Assembly: GCF_027286325.1 (NCBI RefSeq)
Contig: NZ_CP114588.1
Coordinates: 2,629,317 to 2,693,316 of the forward strand
DNA length: 64,000 nucleotides
Direction of reading: 5' to 3'
Source: Salinivibrio kushneri
Lineage (GTDB): Bacteria > Pseudomonadota > Gammaproteobacteria > Enterobacterales > Vibrionaceae
Shown: piece after piece, positions 26,901-35,937 of the stretch
Layout: each line of letters begins with the position of its first letter
Position numbering within the stretch: position 1 is the first letter of the stretch
Notes under the pieces: generated by a model
What the model saw: only the letters and a program-made list of their open reading frames with translations
What the model was told of the DNA's origin: nothing
Databases searched by the model: none
Program-made: the position numbers and the translations under genes

Positions 26901-26928
26901 AGTATAGCGACGCGGATCACACTGACAA
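26901..26928 (-). promoter_or_regulatory. rrn promoter, distal (P1)
   Basis: TTGTCA (26923-26928), a 16-nt spacer and TATACT (26901-26906) on the minus strand, preceded by an A-rich tract (26930-26950) like an UP element and followed by the GC-rich discriminator ACGCCCC. Confidence 0.8.
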
Positions 26929-27112
26929 GGGATTTTTACGTTTTTTATTTCGACTGAGCAATAATCCACCTAAAATGATGAATAACCAGCGGTTTGAAAC
27001 ATTATTGATACGAGACCTTTACCGCAAGGTAACGCTGGCTTGTTTTCTTGGTCTTTTTCACGACATGCATTGCCGAACTGTTGTCATGTCATCACTTTAA
27101 TTGTTCTATTTA

Positions 27113-27604
27113 ATGACGCTTATGAAATCACCAGTTAATTTTGCTTTAGTCATCTGCATCGCTGTCCTTGGCGCGATTATCGTCAGCCTCATGGACGTCA
27201 GCTCACCCGCTCTTTCGTTTGCTGTGGGTGCAATACTTAGTGGTCTAGCTTGCCTATATCTTCCTTTACCTAACTTTATTCAGCCAGAGCAAGGACCCTC
27301 TACATCGACTCCGTCGAGTGAAAAAGAAGAAGAGTCTCCGCAAAGCAAAACGCTATACGTCGGAAACTTACCTTATCGTGCAAATGAAAATGATGTGCGC
27401 ACGCTGTTTAGCGAACATGGAGAAGTGTTTGCCGTTCGTCTAATGAAAGACAAACGGACGGGGAAACGCCGAGGGTTTGGTTTTGTGGTGATGGCCGCAG
27501 GACATGCCGACGATGCTATCAATGCGCTCAATAATAATGTTTATGGCGAGCGGACACTTAAAGTCCGTGAAGCGAATGAGCCAAAAAAGCAGGCGAATAG
27601 CTGA
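27113..27604 (+). CDS. Membrane-anchored RRM RNA-binding protein
   Basis: The product is 163 residues from the ATG at 27113 (160 from a second ATG at 27122); no clear SD decides between them. Two hydrophobic segments (about residues 9-27 and 33-51) are followed by a Ser/Thr/Glu-rich linker and one RNA recognition motif: RNP2 LYVGNL (81-86) and RNP1 RGFGFVVM (120-127). The family resembles small bacterial RRM proteins; two N-terminal membrane segments occur in vibrio homologues as far as I recall. Its RNA targets are unknown. The 3' end overlaps murI, read in the other direction, by 47 nt. Confidence 0.85.
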   Translation: MTLMKSPVNFALVICIAVLGAIIVSLMDVSSPALSFAVGAILSGLACLYLPLPNFIQPEQGPSTSTPSSEKEEESPQSKTLYVGNLPYRANENDVRTLFSEHGEVFAVRLMKDKRTGKRRGFGFVVMAAGHADDAINALNNNVYGERTLKVREANEPKKQANS

Positions 27605-28379
27605 CATCCGTAAAACCTATCGATCGGATAAAGCCCGCCAAAGCATAGGCTTTGATAGGGGTTGCCGTTGCATAAGCATAATGCTTTGACGTCGCAACGG
27701 TAGTCCTTGCTTCGCTATATAGACTGACCAGCGAGACCACGCGACGCGCTATAGCATCTCCCGAGTCAATTAAACGGACTGAGTCACCCATCACTGATTG
27801 GATGTCATCACGCAGTAAAGGAAAGTGAGTGCAACCCAGTACGAGGGTATCGACGGTTCCTTTAAACGGACGCAATATCGCCGCGAGATCTTGCTGGTTC
27901 ACCGCCTCACCCCGTAGTTTGCGCTCTGCCATATGCACAAGTGCCGTGGTACCGACTGAGACTACCTGGCAATCTTTGGCAAAGTCAGCCACCAATTGTT
28001 CGGTATACGGACGAGCCACCGTGGCGGGTGTTGCTAATAAGCCAATCGCCTTTTGCTGACTCATTGCGGCCGCAGGCTTGATCGCGGGTACAACTCCCAC
28101 GACCGGAAGCGCCAACTGCTGACGGAGCGTGGGTAATACCAGCGTCGAGGCTGTATTGCATGCAATGACGACGATATCAATATCATGATGCGCGCACACC
28201 GCTTGTATTTGAGCGGTCACCCGTGTGACCAAGCGCGTGTCATCTAACTCGCCGTATGGAAAAGCTTCGTTATCGAATAAATAGGTGTAGTTAGCGTCAG
28301 GAAGCTGCTCTCGCACCGACTGATAAATCGATAAGCCACCCACACCAGAGTCAAAGATCAGAATGTTAGGCTGCGCCAT
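27558..28379 (-). CDS. murI: Glutamate racemase
   Basis: The 273-residue enzyme makes D-glutamate for peptidoglycan. Family motifs are IFDSGVGGLS at the N-terminus, the first catalytic Cys in VIACNTAST (about residue 74), and the second in LVLGCTHFPLL (about 186). Length fits the vibrio form. It lies downstream of btuB in the same direction, but an intrinsic terminator stands between them. The last 47 nt, including the coding end (AFLAHSLHGL), overlap the convergent RRM gene. Confidence 0.97.
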   Translation of the reverse strand: MAQPNILIFDSGVGGLSIYQSVREQLPDANYTYLFDNEAFPYGELDDTRLVTRVTAQIQAVCAHHDIDIVVIACNTASTLVLPTLRQQLALPVVGVVPAIKPAAAMSQQKAIGLLATPATVARPYTEQLVADFAKDCQVVSVGTTALVHMAERKLRGEAVNQQDLAAILRPFKGTVDTLVLGCTHFPLLRDDIQSVMGDSVRLIDSGDAIARRVVSLVSLYSEARTTVATSKHYAYATATPIKAYALAGFIRSIGFTDVSYSPAFLAHSLHGL

Positions 28380-28395
28380 GAGTCACCCATACAAT

Positions 28396-28426
28396 AAAAA
28401 CGCCCTTATCATAACGATAAGGGCGT
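28396..28426 (-). terminator. btuB terminator, just before murI
   Basis: On the minus strand ACGCCCTTATC / GATAAGGGCGT arms with a 5-nt loop are followed by TTTTTATTGT. It starts about 30 nt after the btuB stop and its U-run ends about 17 nt before the murI ATG. Confidence 0.85.
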
Positions 28427-28457
28427 GAGGAAAGCTAGTTTCGCAGAGAAGCTATCA

Positions 28458-30260
28458 CTAGTACTGATAGTCCAACGTCATAAAGTAGGCGCGTTCGGCC
28501 GCAGGATAACCACCCGCTGTCTCGTACTCTTTATCAAACACATTATCGACTTTGCCTTTCACGGTCAGGTGATCGGTCGCCTGATAAGAGGCAGTGACCG
28601 CCCATAAACTGTAACTATCTAAGCGGCCATTCCAATCAGTTCGCTCACTTTGATATTGCCACTGAGTACCGAGTTGTACTCGCTCCCATTGGTAGGATGC
28701 ATCCCATTTCGCCACCCGTTTGGCGCGACGCTGGAGCTGCTCACCGGTTTTATCCTTTTTCGGATCTTTATACTCCAATGAAAGCTGGTTATGGAGTGAT
28801 GCCACATCAAAGCTCGCAATGAGCTCAATGCCCTTAATCGTTACCTCACCAATATTACGATTTTTCTTGGCCTCATTATCCCAATCAATCATATTGTCGA
28901 TATTGTTAATATAGCCTGTAAGTGACCAATCAACGTCAGCCGTCACGCCACGAAGAGCAAGTTCGGTGTTGGATGATTCCTCCGGCTTGAGCGTTGCATT
29001 ACCGCCCCATCCATAAAGCTCAGTCAGACTCGGTGCCTTAAAAGCGGTACCGTAGCTGGCGACCAATTGGTATCCATCCGCTATCGCAAGACCCGCGCTT
29101 GTCTGCCACATCGTATGTTGTCCGTATTGTTCATTATCATCCGAGCGTGCGCTTGCCTCTATAGATAGTGCCTCTACTGGGCTAAATTGCGTTAAAAGGT
29201 AAGTGCCAAGGTTATCGCGCGGATTGATTGCAATATCATCGGGGTTGGAAATCAAGCTTCCTTCATTAAAGGTATCTTGTCGATAATCCACACCGCCACC
29301 AAGCAGCCAATCCTCCGTGGCTTGATACTGGAGTCCCAACGAGGTAGAGACTTGTTCCACATCTGAGGTTTTATTCTCCTTGCGCACGGTACCAGGAAAA
29401 TAGTCATACTTATCTCGCTGAGAAAATTCCCCGCTCAAGGTTGCACTCCAGTGTCCTGAACGATAATTCAGATTGCCAGCCAGTGCTTGGCTTTCCAACC
29501 AACTGTGCTTTATTTGGTTAGAGTAGTCGTAATCGTATTCATTCTGGTACCAGCGCCCCGTCACATCGGCCGACCAAGATGTATTCCAGCGATGACTGTA
29601 GCCAAGTTGGGCATTGCGGCCGGTAAAACCATGCTGATCACCCAAGTTACTTGTCGTTGGATGAACATTGTATCCATCATTGGACTCATACCCAGCGATA
29701 CCAGAGAAGTGACCGTTATCGCCCAACGTTGTTGACCACGTGCCACTAACAGCATGATGATCCAAACTGCCTACGGTCGCGGAAACATTGGCTCGCTCTT
29801 TATCGGTTTTAGTGATGATATTGATCACCCCGCCAATCGCGCTCGACCCATAAAGTGTGGCGCGTGCGCCGCGAATGATCTCAATCCGCTCGATACTGTT
29901 CACCGGGATCTGATTAAAATCCACCGAGCCTGTGATAGACGAGGCCATACGCACCCCATCAATCAAGACTAAAGAGTGGTCTGATTCCGTGCCGCGCATA
30001 AAAATAAAGGCACTTTGGCCACGACCACCGTTTTGAGCAATCTCGATGCTCGGCACCGTGCGCAATACATCGACAAGGCTTCGCGCCTGCAAGCGCGCAA
30101 TGTCTTGACGCGTCAAAATGGTTGCTGATTGCAATACCGAGGCATCGGACTGCGCAAACCGACTGGCGGTCACCACCACCGTTTCGGTATTTTGCTCGGC
30201 CCACGTGCTCACAGGGAAAAATGACGCTGCCACTAGGCTCGCCACAATCTGTTTGTTCAT
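28458..30260 (-). CDS. btuB: TonB-dependent vitamin B12 receptor
   Basis: The 600-residue outer membrane transporter has a signal peptide (MNKQIVASLVAASFFPVSTWA), a TonB box (TETVVVTA, residues about 27-34), a plug domain (VDVLRTVPSIEI, RGTESDHSLVLIDGVRM, IEIIRGARATLYGSSAIGGVINI) and a 22-strand barrel ending in an aromatic residue (FMTLDYQY). Length is near E. coli BtuB (614). AAGGA lies 8 nt upstream. The gene is preceded by a cobalamin riboswitch, which fixes the substrate as a corrinoid with good confidence. Confidence 0.95.
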   Translation of the reverse strand: MNKQIVASLVAASFFPVSTWAEQNTETVVVTASRFAQSDASVLQSATILTRQDIARLQARSLVDVLRTVPSIEIAQNGGRGQSAFIFMRGTESDHSLVLIDGVRMASSITGSVDFNQIPVNSIERIEIIRGARATLYGSSAIGGVINIITKTDKERANVSATVGSLDHHAVSGTWSTTLGDNGHFSGIAGYESNDGYNVHPTTSNLGDQHGFTGRNAQLGYSHRWNTSWSADVTGRWYQNEYDYDYSNQIKHSWLESQALAGNLNYRSGHWSATLSGEFSQRDKYDYFPGTVRKENKTSDVEQVSTSLGLQYQATEDWLLGGGVDYRQDTFNEGSLISNPDDIAINPRDNLGTYLLTQFSPVEALSIEASARSDDNEQYGQHTMWQTSAGLAIADGYQLVASYGTAFKAPSLTELYGWGGNATLKPEESSNTELALRGVTADVDWSLTGYINNIDNMIDWDNEAKKNRNIGEVTIKGIELIASFDVASLHNQLSLEYKDPKKDKTGEQLQRRAKRVAKWDASYQWERVQLGTQWQYQSERTDWNGRLDSYSLWAVTASYQATDHLTVKGKVDNVFDKEYETAGGYPAAERAYFMTLDYQY

Positions 30261-30299
30261 TGGTTATTCCTTTCTATCGCGAGAATATGCAGCGTTATG

Positions 30300-30490
30300 C
30301 TGCGGGGCGGGCTGTGTTCGGACTTAAGAGCATGGCTTTCGCCGCCTACTGCTAACGACTTCCCATCGCATACTGTTAAACAGTATTGGCGACAGTGTCT
30401 GGCCTAGCGCCGAGTTAGGGTCGTTCTCTTACACCGCTGCGCGTCAGTTGCGGATTCTCACCGCATTCCGGTGACCAACAGGCTTATACT
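30300..30490 (-). promoter_or_regulatory. Cobalamin riboswitch of btuB
   Basis: The minus strand carries the landmarks of the E. coli btuB aptamer in order: GAATCCGCAACTGACGCGCAG then CGGTGTAAGAGAACG; GACACTGTCGCC; GATGGGAAGTCG; and AAGTCCGAACACAGCCCGCC. A local ATACTG/CAGTAT hairpin (30370-30386) fills a variable arm. A GCAGCGTTATGCTGC hairpin (30290-30304) lies between aptamer and RBS and could be part of the expression platform. AdoCbl binding would lower btuB expression. Ends are approximate. Confidence 0.93.
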
Positions 30491-30645
30491 TGCTGATCGC
30501 GTACCCGCTCACGGATAGTAGCCGTCTAGATGGATATTGTCCATTGATAACCTTATTGAATAAGGGAGAATCGTGAGCAAGGGTGGACATAGCTGGGGAT
30601 TTGTCTAAAATCTGCGCTCATTTTCCAATCGCTGAGGCAGCCATC

Positions 30646-31749
30646 ATGACCAAGGCTCACACCGCCGTTGACTACGACACACAGCTTGCTGAGAAAGTCC
30701 AACGACTCAATGCACAACTCGCGCCGTTTCACGCACCTGAGCTAGAAATCTTTCGTTCACCGGAAACCCACTATCGGATGCGCGCAGAGTTTCGGGTATG
30801 GCATGAAGGTGACGACCTGTATTACATCATGTTTGACCCTGCAACCAAGCAGAAGTACCGCGTCGATACCTTTCCCGCTGCGAGCCGCCTGATCAATGAT
30901 TTGATGCCACTGTTGATGGAGGCCATCAAGCCCAATGACGCGTTGCGACGTAAGCTCTTCCAAGTTGATTTCCTATCTACCTTGAGCGGTGAGATCTTGG
31001 TGTCTTTGCTTTACCATCGCCAGTTAGATGAAGAGTGGGAAAAGGCCGCGCAAGCGCTTAAACAACGTTTAAACGATGAGGGCTTTAACCTCAACCTGAT
31101 TGGCCGTGCGCGCAAGCAAAAGAAAGTGCTAGACCGCGACTACGTTTTGGAAAAGCTCAATGCCGATGGTCAGACGCTGATCTACCAGCAAATTGAAAAC
31201 AGCTTTACCCAACCCAACGGGCCGGTGGCGGAGAAAATGCTGGAATGGGCCATTGATTGCACCCGCGATAGCCAAGGTGATTTGCTGGAGCTGTATTGTG
31301 GGAATGGCAACTTTTCCCTCGCGCTAGCGAAAAACTTTCGCCGCGTCCTCGCCACCGAGCTGGCGAAACCCTCGGTGCAATCGGCGCAATACAATATTGC
31401 CGCCAACAACATCGACAATGTGCAGATCATTCGTATGTCTGCCGAAGAGTTCACTCAAGCGATCAATGGCGAGCGCGAATTCCGTCGCTTAAAAGACCAA
31501 GGGGTGACGCTGAGCGACTATCAGTGCGATACCATTTTTGTCGATCCACCCCGTTCGGGCATGGATGATGAAACCTGCAAAATGGTGCAAGGTTACGATC
31601 GGATTTTATATATCTCCTGTAACCCAGAAACCTTGGTCGAAAACCTAGAACGTCTAAGCCAAACACACCGCATTAGTCGCTGTGCGCTGTTCGATCAATT
31701 CCCGTTCACCCACCATACCGAAGCGGGTGTGTGGTTAGAGCGTAAGTAG
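30646..31749 (+). CDS. trmA: tRNA (uracil-5-)-methyltransferase
   Basis: The 367-residue enzyme makes m5U54 in the T-loop of tRNAs. I start it at the ATG 30646 ([19 protein letters not shown]), preceded by GAGG; a 21-residue longer reading lacks homology. The SAM-binding motif [16 protein letters not shown], the segment [11 protein letters not shown] and the catalytic Cys in YISCNPETL are present. Length equals the E. coli protein (366). It is divergent from btuB and has its own terminator; the promoter lies between 30,500 and 30,640 but I could not fix it. Confidence 0.96.
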   Translation: MTKAHTAVDYDTQLAEKVQRLNAQLAPFHAPELEIFRSPETHYRMRAEFRVWHEGDDLYYIMFDPATKQKYRVDTFPAASRLINDLMPLLMEAIKPNDALRRKLFQVDFLSTLSGEILVSLLYHRQLDEEWEKAAQALKQRLNDEGFNLNLIGRARKQKKVLDRDYVLEKLNADGQTLIYQQIENSFTQPNGPVAEKMLEWAIDCTRDSQGDLLELYCGNGNFSLALAKNFRRVLATELAKPSVQSAQYNIAANNIDNVQIIRMSAEEFTQAINGEREFRRLKDQGVTLSDYQCDTIFVDPPRSGMDDETCKMVQGYDRILYISCNPETLVENLERLSQTHRISRCALFDQFPFTHHTEAGVWLERK

Positions 31750-31776
31750 TCACAGTCAACGAGTTCGGAACAACGT

Positions 31777-31803
31777 AAAAAGGCGTCTCTCGACGCCTTT
31801 TTT
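31777..31803 (+). terminator. trmA terminator (bidirectional)
   Basis: AAAAAGGCGTC / GACGCCTTTTT arms with a TCTC loop, followed by T; the A5 side lets it also serve yijD from the other strand. Confidence 0.9.
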
Positions 31804-31836
31804 GTTTGTTTTGGAGTGCGATTCGCCCCGCGAGGC

Positions 31837-32220
31837 TTACACGTCAGACGCGGTATCGTTTTTTGCTTTGCGGCTGAAAAAGCCCAGCTTATGACCCACC
31901 CAAAACGCCAGTGCCATCGCGACTAGGATAGAGAAGAAGTTGCCGCCCAGCTCTGGCATTTGCATACGGATAAATGCTGAATAGCCAAAGGCTCCCACCA
32001 AGAAGCAGGCAAACGCAATCAGCGGCGTGCCTTCAGTCAGCGGCTGGCGTTCGTGAAGTTGGTAGCAAGCGTGCACGGCCAGTACAAACGCGAGAATGGG
32101 AAAAATAGAAAATGCCACACCACTGACGAACAGTGTCGCGAGAGTTGCACTTCCACAAATGCCGGTAACCAGTGCCAGCAGCAAAAATTTACGTTCTGAT
32201 TTCACTTGCTCGTGTTCCAT
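31837..32220 (-). CDS. yijD: DUF1422 inner membrane protein YijD
   Basis: The 127-residue protein starts at the ATG 32218-32220 (MEHEQVKSERKF), with AGGTGA upstream; a 16-residue longer reading is unlikely. Four hydrophobic segments are visible (about 14-35, 39-57, 67-86 and 94-114) and the C-terminus is basic. The function is unknown. It follows fabR by 13 nt, the conserved fabR-yijD pair of enterobacteria and vibrios. Confidence 0.92.
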   Translation of the reverse strand: MEHEQVKSERKFLLLALVTGICGSATLATLFVSGVAFSIFPILAFVLAVHACYQLHERQPLTEGTPLIAFACFLVGAFGYSAFIRMQMPELGGNFFSILVAMALAFWVGHKLGFFSRKAKNDTASDV

Positions 32221-32233
32221 GTCTTCACCTGTT

Positions 32234-32869
32234 TTATGACAGTTTTTCCTGTAAGGCTCGCCGCTCACGGTCTTTTCGGTACCAGTAAGCTCCCTTGGCT
32301 ATCATGCGTAATTGTAACACCATTCGCTCGGCCAATTCTGCGCGGGCGTGAGGATCGAGATCAAGCGCTTCCGCTCCCATATTAAAGACCAAGATCACAC
32401 ATGCTTCCGACTGATTGTACGCTTCTTCATAGGTGAGCTGCGTGCGAGATTGTAAATACTCGGTCAACTCAGCAACAAAATGTTGGATTTCTCGGGCCAC
32501 TGCAGCACGGAACGCCGAAGAGGTGCCTGACCGCTCGCGCAACAGCAACCTAAACACATTTGGGCTGCTTTCGATAAATTCCATAAAGGTTTCTACCGAG
32601 GTGCGCACCACACTGCCTTCCGCGGCTATCCGCTGACGCGCCTGACGCATCAGTTGTCGGAGCAGTAGCCCGCCCTCGTCGACCATGGTCAACCCCAGCT
32701 CATCCATATCTTTAAAGTGACGATAGAAAGAGGTAGGCGCTATTCCCGCCTCGCGTGCGACTTCGCGCAGACTAAGACTGGAAAAACTGCGTTCAGCACT
32801 GAGCTGGCTGAACGCCGCATCAATGACAGAACGGCGCGTTTTTTCTTTTTGTTGTGCTCGAATACCCAT
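32234..32869 (-). CDS. fabR: Unsaturated fatty acid synthesis repressor FabR
   Basis: The 211-residue TetR-family regulator starts [27 protein letters not shown] (read as two blocks) and has the helix-turn-helix [20 protein letters not shown], nearly identical to E. coli FabR. It senses the ratio of unsaturated to saturated acyl groups and represses fabA/fabB in relatives. It is transcribed divergently from sthA (195 nt apart) and together with yijD. I did not find a clear FabR operator in the gap. Confidence 0.96.
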   Translation of the reverse strand: MGIRAQQKEKTRRSVIDAAFSQLSAERSFSSLSLREVAREAGIAPTSFYRHFKDMDELGLTMVDEGGLLLRQLMRQARQRIAAEGSVVRTSVETFMEFIESSPNVFRLLLRERSGTSSAFRAAVAREIQHFVAELTEYLQSRTQLTYEEAYNQSEACVILVFNMGAEALDLDPHARAELAERMVLQLRMIAKGAYWYRKDRERRALQEKLS

Positions 32870-33064
32870 CGCACTCTACTCATGGTCACCATGCTGCCAC
32901 TATACGCAATTTTAGCGTTTAAATCAGCCAATCCAGGCAGAGCTCCCCATCGCTATCACGCGGATTTGAACACAGATTTGGCAGCGAAAGTTAACCTTAC
33001 GGATAATAAGCGTTAAACTGGTCATAAACAGATGTTGCAATAATGAAAATAAGGTCTGAACCCT

Positions 33065-34483
33065 ATGAGCAAGTCGAGCCCTCGCCCGCAAGATCATTTT
33101 GACGCCATCGTAATAGGCAGTGGCCCTGGCGGAGAAGGTGCCGCTATGGGCTTATCCAAAGCCGGTAAGCGGGTGGCAGTGATTGAGCGAGAAAGCACCG
33201 TCGGAGGTGGCTGTACCCATTGGGGCACCATCCCGTCTAAAGCACTACGCCACACCGTTAGCCGGATCATCGAATTTAATCAAAGCCCTATCTATACCCA
33301 AAACAGTAAGAGCATCCACAGTACTTTTTCCCAAATACTCAGCCATGCGGAGTCTGTGATAGGCAAACAAACCCGCATGCGCCAGGGGTTCTATGACCGC
33401 AACCAGTGTACCTTACTCCATGGCAACGCCGAGTTTGTCGATGCGCATACCCTAACGGTGCACCATAGTGATGGCAGCGCTGATACCTACACCGCCGATC
33501 ACTTTGTGATTGCCACAGGCTCTCGCCCTTATCAGCCTGCCGATGTGGATTTTTCTCACCCTCGGATTTATGACAGTGACTCCATTTTATCGTTAGCCCA
33601 TGACCCGCGCCATGTGATCATTTATGGGGCAGGCGTGATAGGCAGTGAGTACGCTTCTATTTTTCGTGGGCTCGGGGTCAAAGTGGATTTAATCAATACC
33701 CGCGATCGCTTGCTGTCATTTTTGGATAATGAAATCTCTGATGCTTTGTCTTATCACTTTGGCAGTAGCGGTGTCATGATCCGCAATGATGAGACCTATG
33801 AGCGCATTGAGGGCACTGATGATGGCGTGATTGTGCATCTGGAGTCCGGTAAAAAAATGAAAGCAGACTGCCTGCTGTATGCCAATGGCCGCGCAGGCAA
33901 TACCGATAAACTCAATTTGTCCTCGGTCGGCCTTACGCCAAATTCACGTGGGCAGCTCGACGTTGATAGCGAAAGCTACGCAACAGAAGTGGACCATATT
34001 TATGCGGTCGGTGATGTGATTGGCTACCCAAGCCTTGCCAGCGCTGCGTATGACCAAGGACGCGTGGTGGCCGAAGCCATTTGCCAAGGCAATACTAACG
34101 TACGTCTGATTGAGCACATCCCCACCGGTATTTATACCATTCCTGAAATCAGTTCAGTGGGCAAAACGGAGCAGGAACTCACCGCGGAAAAAGTGCCCTA
34201 TGAGGTCGGACGGTCTTTGTTCAAACATCTCGCACGGGCACAAATTGCGGGCATGGATGTCGGCAGTTTGAAGATCCTTTTCCACCGCGATACCCGCGAG
34301 ATATTAGGCATTCACTGCTTTGGTGAACGCGCCTCGGAAATCATTCATATCGGCCAAGCGATCTTTGAGCAAAAAGGCGACGGCAACACCATCGATTACT
34401 TTGTGAATACCACCTTCAACTACCCGACCATGGCCGAAGCGTACCGGGTCGCGGCGCTCAATGGCTTAAACCGTCTGTTCTAA
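33065..34483 (+). CDS. sthA: Soluble pyridine nucleotide transhydrogenase
   Basis: The 472-residue flavoprotein moves hydride between NADPH and NAD+. It has the FAD-binding [14 protein letters not shown], the NAD(P) fold ([20 protein letters not shown]) and the second FAD motif YAVGDVIG. The segment [16 protein letters not shown] has only one Cys where disulfide reductases have two, as known for this family. It is monocistronic and divergent from fabR. Confidence 0.97.
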   Translation: MSKSSPRPQDHFDAIVIGSGPGGEGAAMGLSKAGKRVAVIERESTVGGGCTHWGTIPSKALRHTVSRIIEFNQSPIYTQNSKSIHSTFSQILSHAESVIGKQTRMRQGFYDRNQCTLLHGNAEFVDAHTLTVHHSDGSADTYTADHFVIATGSRPYQPADVDFSHPRIYDSDSILSLAHDPRHVIIYGAGVIGSEYASIFRGLGVKVDLINTRDRLLSFLDNEISDALSYHFGSSGVMIRNDETYERIEGTDDGVIVHLESGKKMKADCLLYANGRAGNTDKLNLSSVGLTPNSRGQLDVDSESYATEVDHIYAVGDVIGYPSLASAAYDQGRVVAEAICQGNTNVRLIEHIPTGIYTIPEISSVGKTEQELTAEKVPYEVGRSLFKHLARAQIAGMDVGSLKILFHRDTREILGIHCFGERASEIIHIGQAIFEQKGDGNTIDYFVNTTFNYPTMAEAYRVAALNGLNRLF

Positions 34484-34494
34484 ACAGCCGAAAA

Positions 34495-34518
34495 GAAAAC
34501 GGCACCGTCAGGTGCCGT
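34495..34518 (-). terminator. Terminator between sthA and cysQ
   Basis: ACGGCACC / GGTGCCGT arms with a GTCA loop. On the minus strand TTTTCTTTTC follows, so it serves nudE-cysQ; the plus-strand side has no T-run. Confidence 0.75.
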
Positions 34519-34524
34519 CAGCCG

Positions 34525-35337
34525 TTATGATGCCTGCAGTATCGACGACCACGCGAGTGATTCATCCCCCAACACAATAAAGTTGGGATTTTGTAGCGAG
34601 TCCCGCTCATTGTATGACAAGGCATTAAGCGCCGTACTCAGTATGCGCCCACCGGCTTGCTCAACAATGCACTGCGTCGCCGCCGTATCCCACTCACCTG
34701 TGGGGCCCAAGCGCAGATAACAGTCCACGGCACCCTCGGCCACTAAGCAGGCTTTCAGCGCCGCGGATCCTAATGGCACCAAATCATAGTTGATTTCAGG
34801 TGCCAGCTTTTCGGTGACCGCATGAATATCTTGCCGGCGACTGATAGCGATAGAGAGTGAGGTAATCGTCTCTTCTCGCTTCATTGTCGAGATGCGATGC
34901 ATTTCGCCATCAGGGGTTATTTTCCACGCCCCTTTATCCTGACACGCATAATAGGTCACCCCCGACACGGGCGCATACACCACCCCCATCACCGGATGGT
35001 TGTCCTCCACCAGCGCGATAATAGTGGCGAAATCACCGCTGCCCGCAATAAATTCTTGAGTACCGTCTAGCGGGTCAATCAACCAATAGCGCTGCCATTG
35101 CTGACGGTCGCTTAATGGCACACCACAGTCTTCTTCCGATAACACGGGGATGTCTGGCGTCAACGCGGTGAGCTTTTCCGTGATCAGCTTATGTGCCGCC
35201 AAATCAGCACTGGTCACTGGGGTTTGGTCACTTTTGGTGATCTCTTCAAAATCACCGTCTTGGTAAATATCTAAAATAACCTGACCCGCAGAGCGAGCAA
35301 TCTCAATCACCTCGGGCAACAACTCAGGCAATGCCAT
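34525..35337 (-). CDS. cysQ: 3'(2'),5'-bisphosphate nucleotidase CysQ
   Basis: The 270-residue inositol monophosphatase-fold enzyme hydrolyses 3'-phosphoadenosine 5'-phosphate to AMP. The metal-binding motifs VLSEED (about residue 64) and DPLDGTQEFI (about 87) and the late EWDTAATQCIVEQAGG are intact. GAGGTGAGGC precedes the ATG. It starts 3 nt after the nudE stop, so nudE-cysQ is an operon as in E. coli. Confidence 0.96.
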   Translation of the reverse strand: MALPELLPEVIEIARSAGQVILDIYQDGDFEEITKSDQTPVTSADLAAHKLITEKLTALTPDIPVLSEEDCGVPLSDRQQWQRYWLIDPLDGTQEFIAGSGDFATIIALVEDNHPVMGVVYAPVSGVTYYACQDKGAWKITPDGEMHRISTMKREETITSLSIAISRRQDIHAVTEKLAPEINYDLVPLGSAALKACLVAEGAVDCYLRLGPTGEWDTAATQCIVEQAGGRILSTALNALSYNERDSLQNPNFIVLGDESLAWSSILQAS

Positions 35338-35340
35338 GCC

Positions 35341-35895
35341 TCACCTCTCAGATTGTAAGTACTTCAGCGCCATCATTAATGCGGTGATACTGCGCGCTTC
35401 ACAGAAATCACCGTGGGTGAGTAACTCTTCCGCTTGGGCAAGTGGCCAGCGAATGATCTCAAGCGGTTCGGGTTCATCCCCCTCCAAGCTTTCTGGATAC
35501 AAATCACGTGCCAACATCAGTGTCATCCGGCTGGAAAAGTAAGAAGGCGCCAGCACAACCTCTTTCAATGGCACCAACTCGCGTGCACCTTGACCGATTT
35601 CTTCTTTTAACTCTCTTACCGCCGCTTGCTCCGGTGCCTCACCGGGGTCAATTAATCCTTTGGGAAAGCCGAGCTCATAACGCTCTGTGCCTGCGGCATA
35701 TTCGCGTACCAGTAAGAGGTCTCCCGATTCGGTCACCGGCACCATCATCACGGCATTACGTCCCGACGGTTTCATCCGCTCATAGGTACGCTCGACGCCA
35801 TTGCTAAAAATCAGCTCTAGCGACTCCACTTTAAACAAGCGAGAAGCGGCGACGACCTGTTTAGACTGAATGTGAGGAAGTTTACGCTGCGTCAT
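35341..35895 (-). CDS. nudE: ADP compounds hydrolase NudE
   Basis: The 184-residue Nudix hydrolase acts on ADP-ribose, Ap3A and NADH in relatives. The Nudix box runs GLIDPGEAPEQAAVREL then KEEIGQGA. YELGFPKG and APSYFSSRM and LYPESLEGDEPEPL are family segments. I prefer the ATG at 35893-35895 (MTQRKLPHI); a GTG five codons upstream (MANHD) is possible. It lies 42 nt downstream of gspN on the same strand, so it may be reached by gsp transcription. Confidence 0.93.
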   Translation of the reverse strand: MTQRKLPHIQSKQVVAASRLFKVESLELIFSNGVERTYERMKPSGRNAVMMVPVTESGDLLLVREYAAGTERYELGFPKGLIDPGEAPEQAAVRELKEEIGQGARELVPLKEVVLAPSYFSSRMTLMLARDLYPESLEGDEPEPLEIIRWPLAQAEELLTHGDFCEARSITALMMALKYLQSER

Positions 35896-35937
35896 ATCGT
35901 GATTTGCCACCCTTTTTGATAAGCCTATCAGGCCTTG

